Assembly: GCA_000499405.2 (NCBI GenBank)
Contig: HG738137.1
Location: 16,665,601 to 16,729,600, forward strand
Origin: Onchocerca volvulus
Taxonomy: Eukaryota; Nematoda; Chromadorea; Rhabditida; Onchocercidae
DNA: 64,000 bases
Direction: 5' to 3'
The notes below the pieces were generated by a model. That model did no database searches. It was not told the DNA's origin and saw only the letters and a program-made list of their open reading frames with translations. This document shows, piece by piece, positions 50,029 through 62,057 of the stretch; position 1 is the stretch's first letter, and every line of letters begins with the position of its first letter. The translations under genes were made by a program, and so were the position numbers.

Positions 50029-51447
50029 TCAATGCTCCAATTCTTGCTCAGTTTCATTTTCATCACTTGAGGAAGATTCTGAAATTGTCGCTTAATTAGA
50101 ATCTTCGAGAAGAATCTGAAATTATCGCTTAGTCAAATAATTCAACTGAATTATTTAAATGCTAAATATTACCAATAAAAATGCGAAGAGGAAACAAAAG
50201 ATACAATAATATGTTATTATTTCAATTTATTTTTTTTCCACTCAATTATTTATTTTTTCTTTTTCTTTTTTCATTCTCTTTTTTTTCTGCAAAAAACTTT
50301 TTATTAACATTTAAATAATTGTAGGCTTTATATGGGTATGAAATATTCTTACTTAGACAAAGGGTCAAAAGGTCATTTCTATTTAATCTATCACTAAAGC
50401 ATAAAAATATGAAATAAACAATTGACCAACCAAATCGCATTACAAATCGTCGCTTACGCATTGCATTTATCAGTAAGTTCTCGGCATGAATTCTTTTTTG
50501 CTCGTCTAATTTTGTTTCTTTTTTGCTTACATTATCTTCATTCTATGAATAAATAACATAAACGGAAAAAATTCCTAAATGATTAACAAAAAAATAATAT
50601 AAAGGCAATAATAAGTTGAAGAAAAAAAAGTCATTCATAGATTCATTTTTTTTTTTAATAAATATTATCAAATTTGCGACCTTTTTTTTTTTTTTTTTGC
50701 AAAAAAAGAAATGTAAAGATAAAATAAATTTACTGAAATGATTGCTTTATCAAATGTTTTATCATAGAGCATTTTAGTGCATTGTTTATGCTCATTTGGT
50801 ATTACATGTCGCAAATGTATTCTGCTACGAATCTCCTAGAAATAACAATTAATTTATTTAAATTTATTTGAAATTTTTTTTGGATTAATTTTTGATTTAT
50901 TTAAGGTGTTTATTGTTTTTTTTTTTTATTGTAAAGTAATAATTTTAAATGAAATAAATATCTACTATGCATAAATTTCCTGCTGAAATATTGAAGTCTA
51001 ATTACGTCAGATCACGTATTAAATATAAAAATTAGGCTGATATTAGTATAACAGTATCCTTTTCTTACCAAGAAATGATATATTTTCTTGGAAAAGGTAT
51101 ATCATCAAGTTATGCCATAAAATCATTAATAATAATTTTATTATAACATTTAACTAATTGTACTGAATTTTTTAAGGAATTATAAAATTGAAAAAATTTA
51201 ATTTAAATCATTATTTGAGATTTAGTTATATAAAGCAAACAAATAACTTATATGAAGCCATAAGATAACAATTTATTTCCCAATCATTTTAAATATCAAA
51301 TTATCATTATTTCTTTTTTTCTTTTCATATGATAATTGATATTTCATTATTTATAATTGATATTTCATTATTTACAGTAAGTAATTTGTTGTTCTGATTC
51401 TGATCAACATAACGGTCAGTATGTGAAGAAGATGATAAATCGTTCAT
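50029..51447 (-). CDS. tentative three-exon gene, unrecognised
   Basis: Exons 51447-51376, 50542-50353 and 50078-50029 have GT/AG borders and fitting phases (0, then 1) and give 103 residues. The protein starts MNDLSSSSHTDRY, has a charged stretch (KKETKLDEQKRIHAENLL), then a basic patch MRKRRF followed by a hydrophobic run, and ends in an acidic tail (DENETEQELEH). One membrane segment is possible. The first exon also reads openly upstream of the ATG after ATTTTAG, so the start may lie further upstream. Both introns before exon 1 and exon 3 show duplicated acceptor sequences. An alternative donor at GTAATG inside exon 2 (about 50423) would remove the hydrophobic part. No family recognised. 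Confidence 0.42.
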
Positions 51448-52785
51448 TGGGTCATTTTGTTGTATTTGTATGTCTGATATTGTTGTTTTATTGACCTAAA
51501 ATACTGTCTGATGTTGCTGCTTTATTGACCTGAAATACTAACTGAAATGGTACGGTTATCTGGAAGAAAATATTATCGGGTATTTATCAAAATATCATAG
51601 TATTTTTTGAAGGACTAAAAATTCTAACCATATATTACCCGATTTTTTTTTCTTTTCTCTCTTTTCACGACACAAATTTTTCAATGATGAAATTACAGTA
51701 ATTACAATCTGGTGATAAGTATACGATTTTAATATTAATCAATAATCAAATTTTCAACAACAATTAAAATAGTAATATTATCTCTTTTTTTTGTTTCTAG
51801 TTTTCAAAAATTTTTTCGTACTAATGCTCGATTAAAACTGAATTTTTAGTAAAGAATATGAAATTTATTGAACCTTCTGCATAATACATGCTACAAAACA
51901 AAAACCACCCTCTCTTATTGAGATAAATAAATAAAATAGTTATTAAATTCTTTCTTCATGTATTCAAGTATCAACCATTTTAATTTACACAAAGTTTTAT
52001 AAGTTTAGATATAAATATTTGCATATTTCGAAATTATCGTTCATTTGGTTTTTAATGAAATTTAATTTGCTGATATCTTTGGAAATGGATATAATGCTAA
52101 GAATTTTAGCTAAAATTTTAAATCATTAATGTATCTAAAAGAATTCTAGGTTTTTTTTTTTTTTTTTACGAAATAATCGAGCATATTATCGCTCATGATT
52201 CATTTTTTTGACATTAAATTTAAACATTTAATAAAATCAAGTATAAAATTTCTCGCGATTGAATTTAATTAGCTGAAAATAAAATAAACAATATCTGTTG
52301 CAGAAAAAGTCATAAGAAAAAAGAATTAAAAAAATAAGAAGATGAGAAATTACTAAACTTATGTGATCATTTGTCACTTGACTGAATTACTTAGTTTAAA
52401 TTGTTTTTAAATTTTATCTTTAAAAGTTCAATTTATTTTTTCACACCTAAATTGTTTATAAATAAACTTTGTTGAATTATAGTACGGAATGGATTATATT
52501 CAGTAATTAATGATTAACTTCGTGAAATTGTAAAACTTTGTTGATTTAAATAAACTATTGATTTGTAAAAATGTGTTATTCACCTTTATTTACTGTCCCA
52601 TCAAGATGCATTATTTTAGTTTGTGTCGTTGAATTAAACAGGTCATTGAACGATCTTTTTTCTTTTTTTTTTTTTTCGTGACCTCTTTTTTTATAACGAA
52701 AATTTTTTCTAAAATGAAAATGAAAAATTCTTCATTCCTAAATTTGTCGACAAATTCTCAATTCATCAAATAACAACTTTTGGAA
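51448..52785. other. spacer upstream of the collagen gene
   Basis: No gene supported apart from possible upstream sequence of the minus-strand gene near 51480-51570, where TTTCTTCCAG, ATTTCAG and ATTTTAG acceptors stand in series. The 250 bases before the collagen ATG show no clear TATA box and no strong spliced-leader acceptor. Confidence 0.4.
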
Positions 52786-55426
52786 ATGAAGCAATCGGAT
52801 GTTTTACTTATCAAACAATCTTCAACAGAATTATCATTGACTGCTAAATTATCGTTTGCTTCAACAATAATTTCATTAATATGCATCGTTGCTATGATTA
52901 TTGTATTACCAATTCTTTGCTTAAAATTGGATTATGCATCCGATCGACTGAAGGAACGAATGAATAATTTTGATGTAACTTTTACTGATCATTTATTAAT
53001 AAGTAATAGTATTAACAACTAACAATTAATTTGATTTTAATTTAATTCCATAATTATATTTAAATTTCTAGAATAGATTTTTTTATTCTAAATTTTACAA
53101 TCTAGTTTCAAATTTAATCATATCTAAATCTTATTATTTCACAGATTAGATTTTTTTTTTTTAATAATTTAATTAAAACACTAAATTTATTACGATTCAC
53201 TAAGTATATTCGATAAAATTAGCCTGAATTCATTAAATATTTGAGCAAGTTTTTTATTTCTTTTTTTTTTTCGCAAAGATGCAAAGAGATATTAATTGCT
53301 GTTTTTTCTAAGATTTTTCTTACTTTTTTCTTTTCAGATAATATTTGGAAAATTTTGATTCAAATAGTATTGCAACTCGAACTTTTTGTTGATATTTTTA
53401 ATACGCTTTAAATTTATTTTTTGTTAAACTTCGAAATTATAGTACATGCTCACAATTCTTTATATATATTAGCATTTTAGTATGATCAAAAAATGTTTGA
53501 ATACTTGGATGAGCTTAGGTTTTATTTGATATAATGATAACAAACCAAGTTTTTCAGTCAACTTCGAAAAGTTTATGGCATGATATTATTTTGATCAGAA
53601 GTAATGGACGAATTAAACGCCAAGGTTTGTTCATTCTCACTTATTTTCTTTATCAAGTCCTTGAAATTATTTAAAAATTCAAATTTAAATAGTACTCTAG
53701 TATTATAAAGAATTATTGCTATCAGTAATTTCAAATATGATATCGTATATTTTATAGATCTTTTAGTTATTATGGGAAAAAGAAGGAAAATCAGAAATTG
53801 AGAATTTATTTATTCTGCTTTTTATGTATTAATGACGCTTAATATAGAATGAATAGTTTTTAGGTTACGGTGAAACATTAATGTTGAATCCTGGAGAAGC
53901 CGAAGGGCAATGTGGCAGTTGCGTAGAACTACGATGTCCATCAGGTGCACCAGGTCCACCGGGAATGAATGGGGAAGATGGCGCAAATGGTGAACCTGGG
54001 AGACCTGGAAAACCTGGATTAGAAGGATTGGATGTCCCGTTGGAACCGGAGCCTAGTTCACCCTGGTATATATTTCGTCTCCACTTTCATAATTTTACTA
54101 TCTCAGTACGATCAAAAATTATCACAAGAAAAGGAAAATCAAAAAACAACGATTATTATGCTATTATGCTGAAATAGATGCTACAACTAGTAATAGAAAG
54201 ATTTTTCAGCGTCATTTGTCCAGCAGGACCACCAGGAAATAGGGGACCACAAGGAGAACCAGGAAGATCTGGAATAACGGGTGATCCTGGTCATCATGGC
54301 ATACCTGGAAGACCAGGCAAAGGAGGTCGAGTAGGCGATCCTGGACCACCTGGACCTCCTGGTGAAGAGGGTGAGCCTGGTATTAAGGTATATCTTATTC
54401 TCTTATGAAAAGAATATGATTTAGTCATAACAAATGATTAAATTAATGATTGAAATGAATAAAGATTGAGATTTTTCAAATAAAAATCTTTCATATTACT
54501 AAGGCATAAAAGACTATAATGGGATTATAATAAATATATTGATAAGGATGGAATAAAAATCGGATAAAAATGCAAATAACAAAAAGTTGTGATGAGAATT
54601 TTTCGGTAGGAAAGAATAGTTATGCGTAAAAATTAAAAATTAAAAATATATTTGAAAATAAAATAGATTCTCATAGAAATTAAATAATATATTTTATGGT
54701 AAGCTATACAGAATAACATAATGTGTATTTATAAATATAGTACTATAATATATGAATATAATGATATGAACATAAAATAAATTTAGGAATTAAAAAATCA
54801 AGCAAATTTATCATTAGTCTTGCCATAATATTAATTTCCCAGACGTTTATAGGGTCCACCTGGTGATGATGCAATCGGTGGAACAGGAATCAAAGGTCCA
54901 CCAGGACCTCAAGGGCCTCGTGGACCCAAAGGTCCACCAGGACCAAATGGAATGCCATCTAGCAATTTTGGACCTCCAGGATCTCCTGGTGAAATGGTAT
55001 GTCTGGCTTATTTTATTGTTTTTCTAAATTTCACAACTGCATTGCAATCATAGAATATACAATTAAAACCATCCTATAGCACCGAATAAGCCATTCTTGA
55101 TTCGAGGATTATGACTTAATTTAAATAAAAAAAAAGAAAAAACGATGTTCAAAAGCATATTTTTTGAAGACATTGACATATTTCCTGGTGATTCAATAAT
55201 TCTTATACTTACTTTCTAGGGACCAACCGGACCACCAGGTAAAAGAGGTGAACCAGGTCCAAGTGGACCAATTGGAGCACCTGGAGAACGCGGTGAACCT
55301 GGTGGTCATTGCAAATCATCATGTGGAATTCAAGAAATTGTAGCACCATCTATTGTTGAACTGGATATTCATGATCGGAAAGAAAGTGCAAAGAATAATT
55401 GGAAAAGAGCCGGAAAAAAGAGATGA
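52786..55426 (+). CDS. nematode cuticle collagen
   Basis: Six exons: 52786-52974, 53558-53624, 53864-54065, 54210-54387, 54853-54996, 55220-55426; phases fit and give 328 residues. Residues about 22-48 form the membrane or signal segment of the nematode collagen N-terminal domain, followed by [12 protein letters not shown]81-I-K-R84 is a subtilisin-type processing site. Cysteines 102, 105, 110 precede the first Gly-X-Y block, 153 and 156 stand in an interruption, and 291 and 295 follow the last block, as in secreted cuticle collagens whose short triple-helical trimers are cross-linked by disulfides. The C-terminal 33 residues form an unusual charged, basic tail ending GKKR. AATAAA follows the stop at once (55428). 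Which C. elegans group it belongs to is open. Confidence 0.93.
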
Positions 55427-56039
55427 AAATAAACAATGGAAATTATATATTTGTAATGCTTTGTTTATTAAAATAATATCAATCCTACAAAGTAGAAAAT
55501 CTAAAACTCTCTTTATAAATTGTCCAAAAAATTCACTTTTCTATATCCTAAAAATATCCGAGTGGTCATTTAACAATATTCTGCAGTATCTGTTATATGA
55601 AATCTTGAATAGAATAAAATCACGAATTTATTGTTTATCGAATATGAATAAAGTCTTTTTGCAAATTATTACAAAAGTTTTGACAATTTTTTTTTCTTCG
55701 AAACCTTTTTATTAAATGAAAGATGAAATGAATTGAAATGGAATGAATAATTGCTCTGTTTTTTTTTTTTTTTTCCTAAATAATATGAACGCTGCGAAGA
55801 AAGGAACACTTCACAAAATATAATTTGTATTAGCAAAATTTGCTTACCTTATGTTTGAAACTTCTACCCTGATTAATAATAGGCATGTGTTGGATGAAAT
55901 AAAGATAAGCTTAGCAAAGGAAGGAATAGTAAAAATATAAAAAAAAAAAAACCAGGAAATATGCTAAAAAAAATAAAAAAAATGATAATTCAAGCAAAAA
56001 TGCGGTCTTTTTAAGACTTTTAAAATAAAAACTTAAGTA

Positions 56040-56132
56040 ATGAGTAAGGAAAATTTACTCTACGCAGATATACCATTTACGAAGTATTCATCAATTTATA
56101 GAGCTGACTATTTTGCATCACTTGATACATGA
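56040..56132 (+). CDS. 30-codon open frame, doubtful
   Basis: MSKENLLYADIPFTKYSS is followed by a short Tyr- and Ala-containing end and a stop. The ATG stands two bases after CTTAAG, which could be an acceptor. Codon use looks coding in an otherwise empty 1.1 kb gap between the collagen and the Lys/Glu-rich gene. No family recognised; it could be a lone exon or chance. Confidence 0.22.
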   Translation: MSKENLLYADIPFTKYSSIYRADYFASLDT

Positions 56133-56594
56133 TCATTTCGTTGTTAAAGCGAACAAGGAATAGTTAGATATGCGCATTTACGAGCCATTTCAAAAATTCT
56201 GAGAAAGTATTGGACAAATCGATATAATACTGCAATATTTCAGTTCATAAACGTTGACCAATCGAATTTACTGAATCTTTCGAAATCAAATATTTCGGTT
56301 TTTGCATCTTTGCTTTGATTGTTATTTTTATAAGTCCAAGATTACAATGTTATTCTTCAAAAATTTACGATGTAAGCTTTTCATTTTTTTTTTTTAATAT
56401 TTAATAATGATTTTGTACAAAAATAACAATTAAATGACTATACATAATAAATAAAATTTGCACATCATTTTGAAATTTGAAAATTTATCGTCTGAAATGA
56501 TTCAGGAATTTCATAATCATTAAATGATTTAATGAGATTGAGTTCTGACATTTCCAGCTTTAGTGGTTTGCCATTTGTCATTTTGCTTTACCTC

Positions 56595-57093
56595 CTAATC
56601 TTCTGAATGCTCTGATTCCACATCTTCACCATCAGAATCATCATCGTCACTTGCACTTTCATCTGATGGACGTGATACTGGAGCGAAAAATTGGGCACCA
56701 AATCGTCCAAGCTTAAAAATAAACATTTATTTGTTGTACATACTTCCTTCTTTTATATTTTTAATTATCTTTAGCTGCATAATTATTAATTATAAGTTTT
56801 CACGTGGCGAATCCAGCTAATCCATATAAATAGAAATGTAAATGTTCATTTGTTCAACATCTTAAATCTCCGAAAATTTTTAAATACGCGCCTTAACTTT
56901 ATAAAAACACGTGCCCCTATTCGAATGAAACGTTGCATGAAAATTTCAAATCAATTGGTAAGAGCTTGAAACATTCTGTGACAAATAATAACGAACATTT
57001 ACATTTTTATTTATATAGATTCAATATCGTTGATACTAATCTGGATTTGAAGTATTCTAGTTCTTCTGATCAGATAGAACTGAAATAATTTCA

Positions 57094-57126
<33 letters not shown>

Positions 57127-58282
57127 GAAATTAACTGATACAATGAGATACCCTCGTGATATGATATCTAACGAATCAGCGGGATCACATAAAAAATGAT
57201 AGGCTGGAAAGTTGAATAAATTTCTATTCCAAAATTTTATGTTATATACCTTAAATGTAGCACCAGTTTCTTTTTCTTTTTCTTCTTTCACTTTATCTTT
57301 GCTTATCACCTTTGAAATTACTTCTGCTACTTTCTCCATCTTCTTCGTTATTCCCGTTATAACTTTAAATAATAGTATGATAACAATGAAATTTCAAGTA
57401 TAATATCTTACTTATAATCATTACATTATTATTTATTACTAATTAAGCGAATTAATTAAATACTCCATATCAAAATGGAAAATTTAATATTTGTTAACAA
57501 ACCATCCACTTTTTTCCTTCCATTTTTTATTTTCATTTTCTTTTCTTCTTCCATTTCCATTTCATCAGTTCCTAATTTAAACTATTAGTTTTCAATTAAA
57601 GTAGAGTTAAAATTACATTAAAATGATATATTTTTTTTTAATTTTTAGGTGATAAATTGATACGGGCTAAGGCATATATCTAATAAAAATAACTTTGTGT
57701 TATCTTTCGCTGCCAAAAGGAATAGCAATTATAGGAAAGATTTATACGATGTACTAATTAATACTGGTCGAAAACAAAAACAAATCTTTGTCAATTTGCG
57801 ACCAATAAATTATTTGAACAAAACAATATTTCCTTATAAATAAGACATTAACGAAACATCAATGGCAAAATTTTTACATATTATAAAACCTCTATATTTA
57901 ATAAAGAGAAAAATTAGCTTTCTGATTTTGTCACTTCTCTTTCCAATTCTTTTTCTGCTACTTTTTCCTTTGATTTTATTTCTTTTTCTTCCTTGGCTTT
58001 TTTCTCTTCTATTATTTAACAACATTTTAATATTTTTTTAAAAATATTTTTTCTTTTTAAAAAGTGATTAAGGAATGAAATAGAAATTAAGTAGAAAAAA
58101 AAAAAAAGAATTATGCAGTTAGCTCCAATCCTATCTGGACTATATTTATTTAAAAAAAAAAGAAATTACTTTCTGATTTTGTTGTTTCTCGTTCCGATTC
58201 TTTTTCTTCTACTTTTTCCTTTGATTTTCTTTCTTTTTCTTTCTTGGTTTTCTTTTCTTCTATTATTCAACAACATTTTTAT

Positions 58283-58315
<33 letters not shown>

Positions 58316-59606
58316 ATATATATATTTTAAAGTGAACTAGGAATTAAATAGAAATGAATTATACAGTTCCAATTTTGTCAGACTATGTTCATGTTATATA
58401 AAAAAAAAAAAATTAACTTTCTGGTTTTTTCGTTTCTCGTTCCGATTCTTTTTTCTTTGATTTTTTTTCTTTTTCTTTCTTGGCTTTTTTCTCTCCTATT
58501 ATTTAACAACACTTTTATATTTTTTAAAAAATAGAAATAAATTATGCAGTTAATTTCAATTTTGTCAATTATATTTATTTTATTAAAAAAAATTAACTTT
58601 TTGATTCTCTCGTTCTTCTTTCCGATTCTTTTTCCCTTGATTTTTCTTCTTTTTCCTTCTTGGCTTTTTTCTCTTCTATTTTTCAACAGCATTTTTATAT
58701 TTTTAAAAAAATATTTTTTCTTTTTAAAAAGTGAGTTACGAATTAAGTAGAAATGAATTCTATAGTTGGTCAATTTTGTCTTTATATTTATTATATTATG
58801 AAGATAGCTTTATTTAGTTTAAGATACTTTTTTAATTAAATTAATATTTTTTAAAAATTAAATTATTTTTAACTTTTTAATTCTGTTGTTTCTGTCGCTT
58901 TTTGCATCGATTTCTTTTCCTTTTTTTCCTTCGAAATTTTTTCTTTTCCTTTCTTCTTCGCCTTTTTCTGCCCTATTAGTTAACAATAATTTCAAAAATG
59001 AGTTAAAAATTGTATAGAAACTCGAATTTTGCCTCATATATCTTTTATTATTAAGCTCAGCTTTATCTGTCTTTCTCAATCGAAAGAATCCAGCCAGCCA
59101 TTTCAAATTTATTTAAAATTTATCAACAATTATTAGTTACCACTTCAAATTTACCATTTTCTTAGTTTGTCACCAGTGGATCAGATTCAGCTATTCTTGG
59201 TTTATCATTTAACTCAACTTATCTAAGCAAATTATGAAACTTGAATTCTTGAATTTATCTTAAGCAAAGCATCATTAATTATTTTTTCCATATCATAATT
59301 TCATGCTTAAATAATTTATGACAATAATACATTTGATTCCATGATTAATTTGATTAATTAAAAAAACGTTTTTTTATAAATTGATTCATTTTATCCATTC
59401 TTCATCTTACTTTTTTTTGATGGCCTTTTTTTAATTCTTTCTTTACGTTTCTTTCCAGTAAATTTCTTCTTTCCGGTAAATTTCTTCTTTCCTTTGATCA
59501 AACCTTTCTTCTTTTTCAATACTTTACGTTTAACAACTTTATTATGTCCAAATCTCATTCGCCTTTTCTTACCAAATTTTTTCATTCTGCCAGCAGCAGG
59601 CTTCAT
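56595..59606 (-). CDS. Lys/Glu-rich repeat protein with duplicated exons
   Basis: Nine exons: 59606-59411, 58972-58874, 58675-58598, 58495-58418, 58259-58170, 58008-57919, 57571-57503, 57362-57250, 56711-56595; phases agree throughout and give 309 residues. The first 65 residues are very basic (KKFGKKRRMRFGHNK, two KKKFTG repeats). Exons 2-6 are copies of one unit, each phase 1-1, encoding charged helices of the type EKKAKKEKE...SER. Residues 195-271 remain charged. The end reads KLGRFGAQFFAPVS and then a Ser/Asp/Glu tail (SASDDDDSDGEDVESEHSED is its core). A basic start and acidic end suggest a nuclear or nucleolar protein; no known domain is seen. The donor after exon 6 is GC, not GT. Some acceptors (TTTAAAG, TTTTAAG) are atypical. 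Confidence 0.68.
56800..57025. repeat. dispersed repeat copy with inverted ends
   Basis: Lies in the last intron of the Lys/Glu-rich gene. TCCATATAAATAGAAATG at about 56820 and its inverted partner ACATTTTTATTTATATAGA near 57000-57018 bound it; inside are the TACGCGCC and CCTATTCGAATGAAACGTTG blocks of the family. GGCGAATCCAGCTAA stands directly before it and resembles the hairpin arm next to the copy at 63380. Confidence 0.65.
57905..58990 (-). repeat. tandem genomic duplication carrying one exon per unit
   Basis: Five units of about 170-250 bp each contain an acceptor (AATAATAG), an exon of 78-99 bases with the AAAGCCAAGAA core, a donor, and intron sequence with TATATTTATT and a poly(A/T) run. 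The units lie head to tail. The oldest-looking, least similar unit is the one at 58972-58874. Confidence 0.75.
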
Positions 59607-62057
59607 TTTTTTCTTTCTTTATTCTTTTCTAATTCCGTTCAATAATTCGAAAAAGAAATAAACAACGATTCTAAATAAAACAGCAAATCGTTATCGATCG
59701 ATATCCGTTTCCTTTGATGAAAAATAGCAACCGCTCAAGTAACGAACATTCCGAATAAATAAATAAAATTCACTTAAACATGCTACATTTATACTTGACA
59801 ATTTTGTTAAAGTTAAAAATTTCTCAAAATTATTAAAAAATCTATAAGTTCTGAAAAAGAATGAAAAAATAGAATGAAATATACAAGGTATGATGATAAA
59901 AGATAACACGAATTATCATGAAAAAGTTTTGTGGAAGATTTTTGTTAGAGATTGGAACTTGATATAGAAGAATTTATTGTGAATAAAGTCTTTGTTATGA
60001 CAAATTTTATTCGCCGGAACTACGTTACACAATAAATTGATGAATATCGATAATACAATCAACAATTTGGATTTCTTTTTTGATAATAGGAAGGTATCTC
60101 TATGTTATTGGTTTTAGAATTGATAAAATTTGATGAAGTTTGGAAAACGCCATTTAAGAATACTGACCAGAGCAAAGGATTCTAATCAAAGGTAATAACC
60201 TTTTATAGTGGAAATATTCTAGATCCTTAAAATATTCTAGACATCGCACATCAGCTCGATTGTGAGAAGGAACATTTATATATGAAGAAGTCTACGATTT
60301 TTTATTATTAGAGTTAAGCTTGGAATCGCAAACAAAGGTGAGAATAACATTTGCTGCTATTCGTACCATTCATTTCTATTAAGTGATAAATTATGCAAGA
60401 AATATTTTATAATGAAAATACGTTGATTATCAGAACAATTTTATATCGAGAAAATCACTTGTTTATATCGAAATATTTATATATTTATATAATATAAAAA
60501 TATCTTGATTATTTTAAATGTATTTATATTAAAAAATATTTCGGTTGTTCTGACACGGACTATGTAATGCGTTAAGTTTTTATTTTTTATTTTCTGATTT
60601 TATGGTTAGCATATCTTTTAAAATCATTTGCAAATATAAAAATTAAATTATATTAAAGATATAATATTTTGTTGTCATTTCAATGCTTTATTTCAATGTT
60701 TGAAGGACGACGACAATGTTAATCTATTATCACTTATAATAACTTAAAATGATAGCAATTGAATAAGTAAGAAAAAAAAAAAGAATTATCAAGCGATAAA
60801 GAAGGGCAATTAATGTTATTTAAATGAAACGGATTCCTTCAAACTTGCATTATTTCTAATCGAATCTTTCTAAATCTCAATTTAGATTTTCTCTGATTTG
60901 AAATTTCAATTTTCTTATTTTTCTTATTTTTTGTTTTTAAATTTCGATTTCTCCAATTCATAGTGCTACTTCGATATCTTCATTACTTCACATCCAGTTC
61001 ATTTTTCGCTTGTCATTTTTTGTATATTTAGCTGATTAAATTAGTTTGCAGGAATATTTGTACATTTAATCTTCCATTTAAATTAAGGACAAAAAATCCA
61101 CGAAGAAAACGTAAAATTAGATTGCTATGTATTTAATGACTTTGGTTGCCGATGAACTGTGTCCGGCATTCTTTTCCTATATTGAAGCATTAAGTTACAT
61201 TGGATAAAAAATTGGAAACATTCATTTTTTGTCGGTCCTACTGAATAAAACTAATTGCTGGCTAACTTTGCTTTATTGATTTCCAAAATTTTTATTTTTC
61301 CGATTATTAATTATATAGTTTTATTTCTTAAATTTGCTTATTAATTATTTTTTATCATCATTCGTTCATTTAAAAGATTTCTATCGTTTTTTTTTTTTTA
61401 TGCAATTTTTCTATGAATCAATACATTATTCATTTGCTATATTAGGAAACTGGAAAAATTTATTTTAATTATTTCCGAAATAAACAGAATGAAAACGGAT
61501 CTGGGTGGGAAAATCCAGATGAGAAATCTAGGTGAGAATAAATGAGTTCTGCCCGCGCACGAATAGAAAATAAAAAATTTATGATAATCAGACTGATATG
61601 ATTTCCCGAAGCATTCATTTTTCTTATTTCCTCTTTTAAAAAGAAAAAATAAAGAGAAATTAAAAATTAATTAACATCAATTTAAAAAGTCCCATAGTTT
61701 CCTTTTTATACAATTTACAAACTATTATTATCAATTTGAGCAAATATGTTTAGTTTCAATTGATATTTTCCAATTGAGTAAAGTTTAGTGATGTAATTAA
61801 GGATAATTTATATGGTTTGAATACTTTGTTATGCTTTTAACTTGCCGTTTTTTCTAGTACTAATTCATTTATTTTCAAATTTACAACTTTTATTACACAT
61901 CAAAATAAATAAGCATCAGAACTATTGGTAGATTTTTATAAAATGGACGTGAAAATAAATGATTTGGTATACTGACACTCTTTTAAATATCAAGTAGTCT
62001 TCCCTTGGCAATAATTTATCAACTTTTTAGGCCAAGAAAGATAAAATTTGTTTTGAA
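59607..62057. other. spacer with isolated coding-like pieces
   Basis: No gene is firmly supported. 61127-61207 is a 26-residue open frame (MYLMTLVADELCPAFFSYIE) six bases after an AAAATTAG acceptor. 61486-61528 can be read as ENGSGWENPDEKS between an ACAG acceptor and a TAG|GTGAG donor on the plus strand. The rest is AT-rich without features. Confidence 0.35.

Noticed and set aside
53881..54408. two separate collagen open frames
   Set aside because: They are exons 3 and 4 of the six-exon collagen plus intron sequence, not independent genes.
58378..58773. 131-residue minus-strand open frame across the repeat units
   Set aside because: It reads exons and introns of the duplicated units in the wrong frame; the phase 1 frame joins cleanly by splicing.
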